Source: Halocatena marina (lineage in GTDB: Archaea > Halobacteriota > Halobacteria > Halobacteriales > Haloarculaceae). Taken from it: a stretch of 64,000 nt of DNA. The notes under the pieces were generated by a model. The model did no database searches and had not been told where the DNA came from. It saw only the letters and a list, made by a program, of their open reading frames with translations. Made by a program: the position numbers and the translations under genes. Each line of letters starts with the position of its first letter. Position 1 is the stretch's first letter. The DNA lies in NCBI RefSeq assembly GCF_023276375.1, contig NZ_JALLPK010000003.1, positions 1 to 64,000 on the forward strand, read 5' to 3'. Below, piece by piece: positions 37,864-46,632 of this stretch.

Positions 37864-38820
37864 ATGGCCGAAGCAGGCACCATTGAACCGATTACGGGCA
37901 AATACGTTCACGTCGAAATTGGTGGGGTAGATCACCGAATCTACTTTGAGGAAAACGGCCCGGAAGATGCCATTCCGCTACTGTGCCAGCACACTGCAGG
38001 CAACAATTGTCAGGAATGGCGACACCTCCTCACTGATGAAGAGATTACCGATGATTACCGCGTCATTGCTCACGATCTTCCGTTCCACGGGAAGTCGGTT
38101 CCGCCGACCACCCAGTCGTGGTGGGAGGAAGACTTCAAGATGACCGCAGAACGGTTCACCGAAACGCTCGTCGGGCTCGCCGATGCTCTGGAACTCAAAG
38201 ATCCGATATACATGGGATCGTCGATGGGCGGCAACATCACCCTCGAACTGGCCGATTGGTATCCTGACCGCTTTCGGGCTCTAATCGGACTAGAGTGTGG
38301 CGCCCATAGTCCAGGGTTCTACATCGACTGGCTTGACCATCCGCACGTTAACACGACAGAGGTGAACGCCTACTCCTGTTGGGGTTTGATGGCACCACAG
38401 AGTCCGGAGCAAGCGCGTCGAGAAACGATGTATCTCTACGAACAAGGGGCGACAGGAGTGTTCAAAGGCGATCTGTACTATTACTCAGTCGAGCACGACT
38501 ACCGAGAAAAGCTGGATCAGGTCAAAGCTGATGAATGTCCGCTGTACGTTATTAACGGTGAGTACGACTACCTTACCACGCCGAAAGATGGGAAGGAAAC
38601 CGTCGAAGGTATCGGAGACGGTGCCGTTGCCGTCGAAATGGCCGAAATCGGTCACTTCCCGATGAGCGAACATCCCAAATTGTTCAACGCATACCTGAAG
38701 GAGATCCTCGCAGACATTACAGCCGATCAGGATGAAGTGTTGCCGGACCGACTGACGCCTGAAGATGTTGGTATTGAACTCAGTCCACCCGCGCCCGCAC
38801 GGGAGAAAGCAACGGAATAG
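37864..38820 (+). CDS. Alpha/beta hydrolase
   Basis: A 318-residue hydrolase of the alpha/beta fold. The oxyanion region is LLCQHTAGNNCQEWRHLL, the nucleophile elbow is YMGSSMGGNITLEL (Ser near residue 118), an acidic catalytic residue lies in INGEYDYLTTPKDG, and the His is in MAEIGHFPMSEHP. The N-terminal YVHVEIGGVDHRIYFEENG echoes the start of the partner gene. It is cytosolic with no signal peptide, and the substrate is probably an ester or a C-C bond of a degradation intermediate. It is second in a two-gene operon; downstream DNA is AT-rich and may end transcription. Confidence 0.88.
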   Translation: MAEAGTIEPITGKYVHVEIGGVDHRIYFEENGPEDAIPLLCQHTAGNNCQEWRHLLTDEEITDDYRVIAHDLPFHGKSVPPTTQSWWEEDFKMTAERFTETLVGLADALELKDPIYMGSSMGGNITLELADWYPDRFRALIGLECGAHSPGFYIDWLDHPHVNTTEVNAYSCWGLMAPQSPEQARRETMYLYEQGATGVFKGDLYYYSVEHDYREKLDQVKADECPLYVINGEYDYLTTPKDGKETVEGIGDGAVAVEMAEIGHFPMSEHPKLFNAYLKEILADITADQDEVLPDRLTPEDVGIELSPPAPAREKATE

Positions 38821-38880
38821 ATTTCTACTTAATTTAATATTATATAAAATATAATTAAGAAATGTAGTTAGTTTTTGACC

Positions 38881-39054
38881 TAATGAATCGCCATACAGAG
38901 ATGGATACACGGGTCCGCGGCTCGTTTGATGTTGTGAACGACACACATCAGCGCAATTTCACGGAGCTCACGATTCAGGCTTGTGCACGCCCGGCAGCGC
39001 CGAGCGTGTGCTTGATCGATGAGAAGATGGTCTCACACATCGCTCGTTGGCGAT
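38881..39054 (-). pseudogene. IS5 transposase C-terminal remnant (minus copy)
   Basis: Reverse-oriented copy of 27501-27664: cgagcgatgtgtgagaccat, then the IKHTLGAAGRAQA and LREIALMCVVHNIKR codons, closing in a tgattca end. The two copies share almost every base, including the same disabling frameshift, so they descend from one already broken remnant. Confidence 0.7.
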
Positions 39055-39071
39055 TGAGAAGTTCAGCGACC

Positions 39072-39656
39072 TCACTCGATAGTTGAGATCACTTGTTCGA
39101 ATTCGATATCGGCTGACCGCTCGATATTGGCTGCTCGAGTCTCCATCTCTTCGGTAAACGCTGAATCCGAGAGGTGGCCTAGATTGGTCCGGACAGTGTA
39201 TACAGACGCTTGGAGCGCTGAGTACACGAGAAATGAACCAGTCCCAGCGTCGGGGACGGCGTTCCTGTTGCCCTTTTCGGTCACAACAGTCGCATATTCG
39301 AGGACGGACAAACACGCTTCAGCTATCGTGAGTGGCACGCCGGTGGCTTTCTTCATTGCGACAGTCTGATCTGAATCGTCACGATACGCCGCAAGCAACT
39401 CATCGACTACTTCCGCGTCTTTGTCGGCGAGTTCCAGAAGAAACCCCCGCTGTATCCCAAGTTCTTCCTGTATCTCGGCCATTTCCACTTCCACGTCTGC
39501 ATACTCATCTTCCCCCATGGTATGCAGACATACCATTTCGCAGAGTGCTGTTCCGATAGCGCCCACAATGGCCGCGGCCGTGCCCCCAGCAGGGGTCACT
39601 TTCTGTGAAGCGACGGTATTAAGAAAATCGCTGATTGATTGGTTGCTGTAGATCAT
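39072..39656 (-). CDS. Cyclodeaminase/cyclohydrolase (FTCD-like) protein
   Basis: A 194-residue, mostly helical protein of the formimidoyltetrahydrofolate cyclodeaminase/methenyl-THF cyclohydrolase family. The N-terminal SISDFLNTVASQKVTPAGGT followed by AAAIVGAIGTALCEMVC is the family hallmark (P-x-P/A-G-G-G-x-x-A, here with Thr for the third Gly). DKDAEVVDELLAAY and the GTGSFLVYSALQAS region follow. It would act in folate one-carbon metabolism or histidine breakdown, in the cytosol. No other folate gene is near. Standalone gene; ATG 39656 gives the typical start. Confidence 0.87.
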   Translation of the reverse strand: MIYSNQSISDFLNTVASQKVTPAGGTAAAIVGAIGTALCEMVCLHTMGEDEYADVEVEMAEIQEELGIQRGFLLELADKDAEVVDELLAAYRDDSDQTVAMKKATGVPLTIAEACLSVLEYATVVTEKGNRNAVPDAGTGSFLVYSALQASVYTVRTNLGHLSDSAFTEEMETRAANIERSADIEFEQVISTIE

Positions 39657-40035
39657 ACGAATAAATACTTAGACTGATCCGACATGGGTGTTTTCCTCTA
39701 CTCCCACATGGTCTCGCAGCTTGTCCCTACGGATAATTGACGTCAATGATCTCGAAAAATTCGGTCGGTCGTCTTCATCGATATTCAGCTCACATCGCGA
39801 GGACGACATCTCAGAAAGGGACATCTGGGTCACCGCGACCTGGACGTTCGTTCCGCCTGGTGCGTTCCATGGAAGTGGACCCGATGTCTCCTTCGGGAAC
39901 ATGCGTAACGGACACGGTCGAAAGAAAAATTCCGACAGGCTTGGACTCAGTTCAATAAAATTACAGCAATAACGCAATTGATATGAGAATGGCGAATCTT
40001 ATACGATGGTTCCCGTCTAATAATGACGTGTTAAG
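39657..40035. other. Intergenic, nothing recognised
   Basis: Overlapping open frames on both strands at 39669-39977 lack known motifs. A coding-like patch on the plus strand (RDIWVTATWTFVPPGAFHGS) may be a relic. Confidence 0.3.
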
Positions 40036-40383
40036 ATGCCAGTTTGTACAAAACGAATCTACGAGGCGGCTGAGCCGGAGGATGGGATACGCGTACTGGT
40101 CGACCGTCTTTGGCCACGTGGCATCTCGAAAGAAGACGCAGACTTGGATCGCTGGATCAAAGAGGTCGCCCCCTCCGACGAGTTACGTCGGTGGTTCGAT
40201 CACGACCGCGAGCGATGGGATGAATTCAACAGACGATATCAGACTGAATTAACTCATCATCAAGATATCATCGGTGAATCGCGCGAATTAGCCGATGAAG
40301 AGACTGTAACACTGCTCTACGCCGCGAAAGATGAGGTCCATAACAATGCAATTGTCCTCAAAGAAGTTATCGAAGAGAGATAA
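40036..40383 (+). CDS. DUF488 family protein (YeaO-like)
   Basis: A 115-residue protein with the YeaO/DUF488 signature: IYEAAEPEDGIRVLVDRLWP, then RGISKEDADLDRWIKEVAPS and LRRWFDHD, and the end VTLLYAAKDEVHNNAIVLKE. Family members are soluble and of unknown biochemical role, often with conserved basic and acidic pocket residues. It is full length and apparently intact. It has no operon partner. Confidence 0.9.
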   Translation: MPVCTKRIYEAAEPEDGIRVLVDRLWPRGISKEDADLDRWIKEVAPSDELRRWFDHDRERWDEFNRRYQTELTHHQDIIGESRELADEETVTLLYAAKDEVHNNAIVLKEVIEER

Positions 40384-40702
40384 TGCACAAATAGTTTGGT
40401 GACAGTTAAAAGTTGTCTGTATTTATTACTTACAATTGTTGCTGTCAATAGCTAAAAACGGCTCTGGGCGAGCTTTAAACTACTTTAGATAAAAGTAACA
40501 ATTTAACAAAATATATGTATAAATTAATTTGCGTAAAGCTCATGTAGATCTCAAATGAGAATATTATATGAAAGTGAGGAAAATCTCCACAGCTACGTCC
40601 AACCAAACTCAATATAAATAGAACACGATGAGGAACATCGTCAACAGAGATCTCGATCTTCTCCATTCCCTCTACTGAAGGAGTAGCTAATTGAGCGTGT
40701 CA
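40384..40702. other. AT-rich intergenic region
   Basis: No gene. Very AT-rich between 40480 and 40620. Confidence 0.4.
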
Positions 40703-41041
40703 ATGATGGCCGAGACAGTTTCCCGGTGGGCTCGCCGATACGTCATTGTGAGTGCTTTGTTTCTCATCCTCTGGCAGGGTGCCGCGCTCGTCGGTATCTC
40801 GCGACAGACAGAGGTTCTATTGGGTGTTTTTGGATTCGTCCTCCACACGATTTTCGGCAAAGCGTATTCGCTGATTCCATCGTACTTCAATCGCCAGCTC
40901 ACAATCGTTCCCGCACCGATGGTACAGTTTCCTTTAACCGTCGTCGGCACAGGCTGTTTCATCGGTGCGTCGGTCGGATTTGGACTGTGCCGTATTTCGT
41001 CTCGATATCGATTGCAGCCCCAAGAAATAGCCTCTGACTGA
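40703..41041 (+). pseudogene. Truncated membrane protein
   Basis: About 112 codons from ATG 40703: ARRYVIVSALFLILWQGAAL, then RQTEVLLGVFGFVLHTIFGK and AYSLIPSYFNRQL, three hydrophobic segments. It resembles the start of longer haloarchaeal membrane proteins (about 200 residues or more), related in flavour to NnrS-type haem/copper membrane proteins. It stops after GLCRISSRYRLQPQEIASD, 18 nt from the converging sdhB stop, so I suspect 3' truncation. Function unknown. Confidence 0.5.
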
Positions 41042-41059
41042 TACTTGCTACGAGTTGAG

Positions 41060-41971
41060 TCACCAGAATTTGACATCGCGCTTCACACTTTCACGTTTCA
41101 TTTCTTGAATTTCCTCTGTGATTGGGATGTTCTTCGGGCACACGGTCGTACAGGAAAACTGGGTGTGGCACTGCCACACACCGTGTTCTTTGCCGAGGAG
41201 GTCGAGACGGTGGTCTTTGATATCATCACCTTCGCGTTCATCGAAGTAGAACCGGTACCCGTTTACGATGGCCGCGGGACCGATATACTTCTCATCTGTT
41301 TGTGCAGGGTTACATGAAGAGGTACAACACCCACACCAGATACACCGCGACGCCATCTTGATTTTCTCACGATTCTTGCGACTCTGACGTTGTTCTTCAA
41401 GCTCTCCTTCGGGCAAGTCATCAGTCTGAAAGTATGGTTCAATCTCGTCCATTCGCTCATAGAAATCCTCCATTTCCACAACGAGATCCTTGAGGACGGA
41501 TTGATGTGGAAGTGGTTCGATGCGGATTGGTGTCTCAAGATCCGAAATCTGTGTTTGGCAACCAAGACATTGCTGGCCATTAATGAAAAATCCATCACTC
41601 CCACACACCGCCATTTGCCAGGAATGGCGGAAGGTCAGACTCGAATCGAAATGATCGCGAGTATAAATAAGCACATCGAGCACGGTCATTCCCCGTTTGT
41701 ATGGGATGTGAAAGTCATCGAATCGAGGTTTTTGTTTGGCTTCGACGTCAGGATCGTAGCGGAACACCTTCAGGTGAATCGGCTCTTCATCGGAGCTGGC
41801 AAGTTCTTCTGTGTCCGCCTGCGCCTCGTGTTTGGCCGCTCGCTGGCGTTTCTTGTCGAGGCGCCGCTGCCGTGGCGAACGCTCGCTCTCTGATCCGCTT
41901 TCGGTGTCTGAAGGTGTCGGTTGTGAATTCTTAGCTGAATTGGTAGTGAATTTAAGGCCGACTTCGGTCAA
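41060..41971 (-). CDS. sdhB: Divergent succinate dehydrogenase iron-sulfur subunit
   Basis: A 303-residue SdhB-type protein. An N-terminal extension of about 65 charged residues precedes the ferredoxin domain. The [2Fe-2S] loop reads SWQMAVCGSDGFFINGQQCL; haloarchaeal SdhB normally has SCR-x-A-V-C-G-S-D, so the first ligand Cys is Trp here, while an extra Cys appears at QQC. The [4Fe-4S] motif CIWCGCCTSSCN and the last cluster motif CHTQFSCTTVCPKNIP are complete. No SdhA, C or D gene is near. It may be a paralogue with a changed cluster, or be starting to decay. Confidence 0.85.
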   Translation of the reverse strand: MTEVGLKFTTNSAKNSQPTPSDTESGSESERSPRQRRLDKKRQRAAKHEAQADTEELASSDEEPIHLKVFRYDPDVEAKQKPRFDDFHIPYKRGMTVLDVLIYTRDHFDSSLTFRHSWQMAVCGSDGFFINGQQCLGCQTQISDLETPIRIEPLPHQSVLKDLVVEMEDFYERMDEIEPYFQTDDLPEGELEEQRQSRKNREKIKMASRCIWCGCCTSSCNPAQTDEKYIGPAAIVNGYRFYFDEREGDDIKDHRLDLLGKEHGVWQCHTQFSCTTVCPKNIPITEEIQEMKRESVKRDVKFW

Positions 41972-42332
41972 GTCAGTACCCCTGACCCGATTTCACAGGA
42001 ATAGATAACGACATACCTATGCAAATAGCTAACTCTGAACAGTGGACATGGGCGTCATCACTATGGCCGGTGAACTCACGGATGGTGACGAGAGATGGCA
42101 CCAGAGAAATTCGCGGAGATCGAAGGTCTAAACTCATTCCCAAACGTCACGTGCGAGCGTTCGAACACCGATCTACCTTCCAAAAGGCTTTAGAATCGGT
42201 ATCAATTCTGCTGATTTTACTGGTGCTATGCGACACAAGCCCAGAATTTTCCCGCACACAACGGTATGATACTCGTTGAGAACACCGAATTCCAAACATG
42301 GAGTGAGGTCACTCGTCAGAGCGAATCATTCT
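41972..42332. other. Intergenic, nothing certain
   Basis: A plus-strand 86-codon frame (42019-42279) is of mixed composition. A short coding-like patch SADFTGAMRHKPRIFPHTTV lies in another frame. No call. Confidence 0.3.
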
Positions 42333-42801
42333 TCAGTTGCCTTGATAGAACGTGAGTGGTGCGGCGTCCGTCCGCTGGACATCGGCAGCCTCGACAGCTC
42401 CGACGTAAATCGTGTGGTCGCCCTCAGCGTAGTCTGACTGGATCGAACAGTCGATTGAGGCCAACGCCTCCTCAAAGACGGATACACCCGTTTCCCTGTT
42501 CGTGTCTACTCCGTCTCGGACAGATTTTCGTCGAGTCCGGTCATGTCTGTGAAATGCTCCCCGAGGTGTCGTTGGTCTCGACTGAGAATGTTGAATCAAT
42601 AACCGTCGGCATCGCCGCTTGCCAACAGTTCGGGGGTAGCCGTCCCGTGACCGATACAGATCAGTACGAGAGGTGGCTCTAGCGAGAGGCTCGACAGCGT
42701 ATTGACCGTGAGGCCATGGACTCGCTGGGGAGTGTCATCACTGCAATACCTGTTGTAAACTCTGCTATCACCTGCCGAAAATGGGTTGCGTCGACTGTCA
42801 T
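42333..42801 (-). pseudogene. Flavin reductase-like gene with frameshifts
   Basis: Reading from ATG 42801 gives FRQVIAEFTTGIAVMTLPSE, then in another frame HGLTVNTLSSLSLEPPLVLI and CIGHGTATPELLASGDAD, then FNILSRDQRHLGEHF, and in the first frame the end EALASIDCSIQSDYAEGDHT then IYVGAVEAADV. These are the ordered motifs of flavin reductase/FMN-binding split-barrel proteins (G-V-x-V-x-T, N-S-x-x-S-x-S-P-P, GDH-x-x-x-x-G-x-V). At least two frameshifts and two stops inactivate it. Confidence 0.75.
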
Positions 42802-43063
42802 CGGTCTACGAACGGAGGTTGTATTCATGGGTGCTTATCCGTATCGAGTTGGCAAGTAACTCCTGCACTCAGTGACTGGACCGTGACCAACGGCATGACC
42901 CTCTCGTCGCTGCACAGCACAGTTCAGATCGAAATTGGGTCAACTCTTCTCGTCATAAGCAATATGAAAGAATATATTTACATCACCCTCTGATTAATGA
43001 CATTAGTGAAACACGAGCATCATCGGCAGAATGACTATCTAACACTAGCACGAATTGGAGAAT

Positions 43064-43300
43064 ATGGGGACTGACACGGATGACAATAGGATTCACGAAT
43101 TAGATTGCCGAGAAATTGCTGGAAATCCCTTTCGCGAGATATTGGCAGCTCTCGACGCTCTTCCCAAGGATGAAACGCTTGTACTTATCGCCGACCACGA
43201 ACCGGAACCATTCTACCCCGTCCTTGAGGAACACGGATACACGTATGAAACGTCCCAAGCGACAGACGAAGAGTGGTGTGTGACGATTACCGAAGAGTGA
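43064..43300 (+). CDS. DUF2249 domain protein
   Basis: A 78-residue protein with the DUF2249 pattern: HELDCREIAGNPFREILAAL then DALPKDETLVLIADHEPEPF and YPVLEEHGYTYETSQ, ending in a strand WCVTITEE. Family members are small proteins often near nitrite/NO or electron-transfer genes and have unclear function. ATG 43064 is chosen over a TTG at 43055. A copper-type ligand set is not evident. It stands alone. Confidence 0.8.
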   Translation: MGTDTDDNRIHELDCREIAGNPFREILAALDALPKDETLVLIADHEPEPFYPVLEEHGYTYETSQATDEEWCVTITEE

Positions 43301-43513
43301 GGTTCTGTGAGGGAACATCTCTAACACGGTGGTGATTTCGTAATATGTATGCCAGTCACGACGCCGCTCGATATTCGAATATTCACCTAACAGAGCGCCT
43401 TTCGAAATCACTAATGAAATGTGTCGATTAGAACCTGATAAAAGACGCGAATTACCATATATGTTGAATTCGATCGAGCCACTTGCACCGGGATATTCAA
43501 CTGCGTTCACAAA

Positions 43514-43866
43514 TGGGTGAAATTTATCGAAGACCGTGATGCGGGAAAAGCCACGCTTGTTGGAAGTGACGAGACGGAACCAGAGCTGTACGTGCGAGAT
43601 GTGCCAGACGGAAGCGAATTTGACGCCGAGATGGCTGGACGCGTATGTCTGTTGACGCGACCACCGTCTACGATGACGACGGAAACCAACTAGTACCCTG
43701 TTGGGACAATCGTCTCCTCAGCGTTTCAACTACTGCGGTCCATCTCGATAAAACCGGTGAGAGGATCTTCGATATAAGCAAGAGAAAAGATGGAAGTTTT
43801 TCCGGATGCACACGTTGTATAACCACAAAACCCGCAATCCAACTGAACAGAGTAATAAATCTGTAG
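43514..43866 (+). pseudogene. Frameshifted gene of unknown family
   Basis: Coding-like frame EDRDAGKATLVGSDETEPEL, YVRDVPDGSEFDAEMAGRV shifts near 43645 into VDATTVYDDDGNQLVPCWDN and RLLSVSTTAVHLDKTGERIF. Both halves are acidic and halophilic in style, so one gene with an indel is likely. No family recognised; no good start seen. Confidence 0.35.
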
Positions 43867-44343
43867 CGCTCTTCTGTAGGAGGTTGTTAATACAGCGGTC
43901 AGTAGGAACCAGCCAGTGTTAATCGACCGCCTTCGCTGCTCCTCGTATCGAATGTCGTACCAGTTCAATGCACATGAATCGCAAGACAGCGATCCTTCAA
44001 CAATGTACGACACATGAGCCTCATTCATAACTTGCTGACGAAAACGTTTTCAAGAGAAAAATTTCTGCTCACCTACGTATGACATGACCAACGACGGATG
44101 GAAAATTATAATCACGACAGGACTGTTCAAGAAATCCGAAAAACACACATACGCGACAAATATCGTTTAACCAATATGGGAATCGACATTCTTAATCTAG
44201 AAGATTTTCAATACTTTCAAGAAGAGGACCATTTCGGACTTTCAGCTCGTTCTCTAAAAAATGACCGGAAAAAGCAAATATAGTCGTAATCGTGACTCAA
44301 GTATGAACATCGATAATGAGATAAATATCTCACTAAAAAGCAA
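43867..44343. other. Low-complexity intergenic region
   Basis: A 61-codon plus-strand frame at 44098-44283 (MENYNHDRTVQEIRKTHIRD) is not halophilic in composition and I do not call it. Nothing else seen. Confidence 0.3.
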
Positions 44344-44775
44344 CTACTGGTCGGGACGAACGATTGTTACCGAGGTGAATGCCCGCTTCACGACGGTTTC
44401 GGCAACACTTCCAAGTAGCACACGATCAATTTCCGATCGGCCTTTGCTTCCGATCACGATATGATCAGCATTGAAATCGTCGGCGGCACCGATAATAGCC
44501 CGTGCTGGTGAGCCGTATTTGAGTTCCGTCTGGATTGAAATGTCAAGATCGGCTGCAAGCTCTTCATACTCATTGAGTAGTTTTTCGGCTTCTCGCTCTT
44601 GCTGTTCCATAAACTCCTGGGTCCAGACCGATTTCTCAGCTGTCGAGTTGAGATCGAACGGATCAATAACGTACAAGACAATGTGCTTGTCCGTGGTAAA
44701 CTCGGTTGCTGCGACGGCCAGCGCTTGTCGAGAGTAATCTGATCCGTCTACTGGCACGAGAATTGTATCCGTCAT
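44344..44775 (-). CDS. Universal stress protein (UspA family)
   Basis: A 143-residue single-domain UspA protein, complete. Beta-1 MTDTILVPVDGSDYSRQALA, the C-terminal ATP-binding motif DHIVIGSKGRSEIDRVLLGS then VAETVVKRAFTSVTIVRPDQ (G-x2-G-x9-G-S/T). Typically dimeric, cytosolic, induced in stress. The TATA-like element TTTATAAA lies 23 nt upstream of the ATG, which suits a leaderless transcript. It is probably the functional counterpart of the pseudogene at 35979-36427. Confidence 0.93.
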   Translation of the reverse strand: MTDTILVPVDGSDYSRQALAVAATEFTTDKHIVLYVIDPFDLNSTAEKSVWTQEFMEQQEREAEKLLNEYEELAADLDISIQTELKYGSPARAIIGAADDFNADHIVIGSKGRSEIDRVLLGSVAETVVKRAFTSVTIVRPDQ

Positions 44776-44797
44776 CGATGAAAGTACATTTGGGAAA

Positions 44798-44805
44798 TTT
44801 ATAAA
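44798..44805 (-). promoter_or_regulatory. TATA box of the uspA gene
   Basis: TTTATAAA on the minus strand, ending 23 nt upstream of the ATG at 44775, at the spacing expected for a leaderless haloarchaeal promoter. Confidence 0.6.
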
Positions 44806-45106
44806 TGTATTTGTAATCTATCTATTTTTCTCAGTCTATTGACTGATAAGTTGTTTTGTTATCAGAATCTTCTATATCTGGTAAAATGATTCGTTCTTCA
44901 ATGAGAATTATTAATGATGATATGACCATGATTTTATTGAATTATATATCTTTAGTGAATCGCTAGATGGTGGCAGAATGGATTGCTAGATCAAAGGCAC
45001 TGAAGCAGGAAACTGTCGATGACTTATTTCAAAAGTCTCTCGCTTCATCTCCTTTGAACAAACGGCTCCTCCAACGCTGTTTAGGGTTTCACCAAAGCCG
45101 AATACC
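44806..45106. other. AT-rich intergenic region
   Basis: No gene. A 63-codon plus-strand frame (44967-45158) overlaps the JAMM gene and is not supported. Confidence 0.35.
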
Positions 45107-45541
45107 TTATTCCATCACCGACTGCGATAAGCGCTCGTCAATGGTTACAAGCTCCTGATCGAATCCATCTTCCTGCCATCGCCACGACCCGAGATACGGA
45201 TGACCGTCGTAGGCACAGATGATGTACGAATAACCCAACCACGTGGCTCGTGCCGCGTCGGTTTTGCTCGGGTGGGGTGGACCTCTAGGATGGCTGTGGT
45301 AGAACCCGACAACATCTAGTCCAGCGTCATCGATTACTTCCATGAGCTCTAGGTGCTCCTTAGGATCGATAGCGTACCGATTCTGTGGTGTGTCAGCAGC
45401 ATTCTCCGCTGGGTAGACATCTAAGATATGGCTCTGAGCCTCGCCATACTCGCCAGCGAGAACACCACATATTTCTTCGTCGTCACCATCGTATCCGCGG
45501 CTGACGATTTCGTCATATACATCTTGGGTGAGGGAGATCAT
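45107..45541 (-). CDS. JAMM/MPN+ metalloprotease (desampylase-like)
   Basis: A 144-residue single-domain JAB1/MPN+ protein, matching archaeal HvJAMM1-type desampylases in size. The zinc site is complete: a Glu in DEEICGVLAGEYGEAQ and GFYHSHPRGPPHPSKTDAAR, the H-x-H-P-x(7)-S-x-x-D motif. Such enzymes cleave ubiquitin-like SAMP proteins from targets or release SAMP for sulfur transfer. No SAMP, E1 or MoaE gene is nearby. ATG 45541 (MISLTQDVYDEIVSRG) is a typical start. Upstream on the same strand is a decayed gene. Confidence 0.9.
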   Translation of the reverse strand: MISLTQDVYDEIVSRGYDGDDEEICGVLAGEYGEAQSHILDVYPAENAADTPQNRYAIDPKEHLELMEVIDDAGLDVVGFYHSHPRGPPHPSKTDAARATWLGYSYIICAYDGHPYLGSWRWQEDGFDQELVTIDERLSQSVME

Positions 45542-45554
45542 TGTTCGTGTAGTA

Positions 45555-45818
45555 AATCCCGATCAATGATAGTTGTACGCATGATAGAGGAACCAAGAGT
45601 AGCCTAATCAGCTGGGAACGGCAACGTGTTCGATCGCGAACCGGGTTGGTACGTCGGCAATCCGTTTGATGGAAGTTTCGAATTGATGGCGGGAAAGCTA
45701 GGTATTGTCCACGATAGGACATTCGATAATGAGACGCTGTTTGGATAGCGTGAATTGGAAGCCCTTGTGGGCGCCAGGCGTGATCAGCGTAGTGTCCGAT
45801 GTGAGTTCTCTGTTACAC
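45555..45818 (-). pseudogene. Decayed gene of unknown family upstream of the JAMM gene
   Basis: Minus strand reads LTSDTTLITPGAHKGFQFTL, SKQRLIIECPIVDNT, stop, LSRHQFETSIKRIADVPTRF, AIEHVAVPS, stop, LGYSWFLYHAYNYH, stop. The frame is preserved across two nonsense codons. Its tail is 13 nt from the JAMM start, so both probably once shared an operon. No family recognised. Confidence 0.45.
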
Positions 45819-46632
45819 AGTAAACTGCTGCGAAGCAACGATTTACTGATCCAACGATTGCAAAAGTTGTAGTGATAATATAGTAATCCATTATAATCGA
45901 ATTTCGTGTTTACCGACTCTGATCTTCGCCGTTTACATTACAATAGTACATATGTAATAGGACCATCTTTTTCGTTGATGTAATCCTTTACTCGTCTCTA
46001 AACGGACGAAATCACAATATCATCCATCACTGTGGGAACCTAGATCTATATATAAGAATTCAGTATATCGGAATTAGTATTGGTCTAAAAATTATGAAGT
46101 TACCAAATAATATTTTAATAATATTTGAAATATTAAAAAGAAACGAGAAGCCTGTGGACACCTACCGCCGACAGGGTAACGGACGGACCGTCCATCTCAG
46201 ATAAACCCCACCAACGCGGCGAGTGTCGCCAGATTCTGCCGAAATCTGATTGCCAATCAGAAATATGACGTTTTTCCGGTGACGATAGTGTCCTATTGTA
46301 GTCGCCAGACTACATCTGGTTGGCAGCCAAAAGACTCTAGCTTCTGCTAATGGCACCACTCATTGAATACGTTCGAGTATTGTAGCTCTATACGACCACC
46401 GCTATGAGTGGTCTGCGTACGTTCTGAATGTGAAGGCGGTGCAGTTCTGGCTCGAGGCATAAAACTAAATGACGCGACGTCTCTTCTGTAATATGCGTAC
46501 GCTGGGTATATTCAAAGTTGTGCAGATCACTCTCGGCGGTGATCGTACGGACGGAATTAAATCGGGACGGGTAGGTCGATTTTGGTCTGTCCGATTTCAC
46601 GTATCCAGCAAATTTTCGATTTGCGTGATACT
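45819..46632. other. Gene-poor, AT-rich region
   Basis: No gene. Around 46050-46140 the DNA is AT-rich with oligo-T and oligo-A runs. Short open frames (46162-46359, 46388-46636) lack coding character. Confidence 0.35.
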
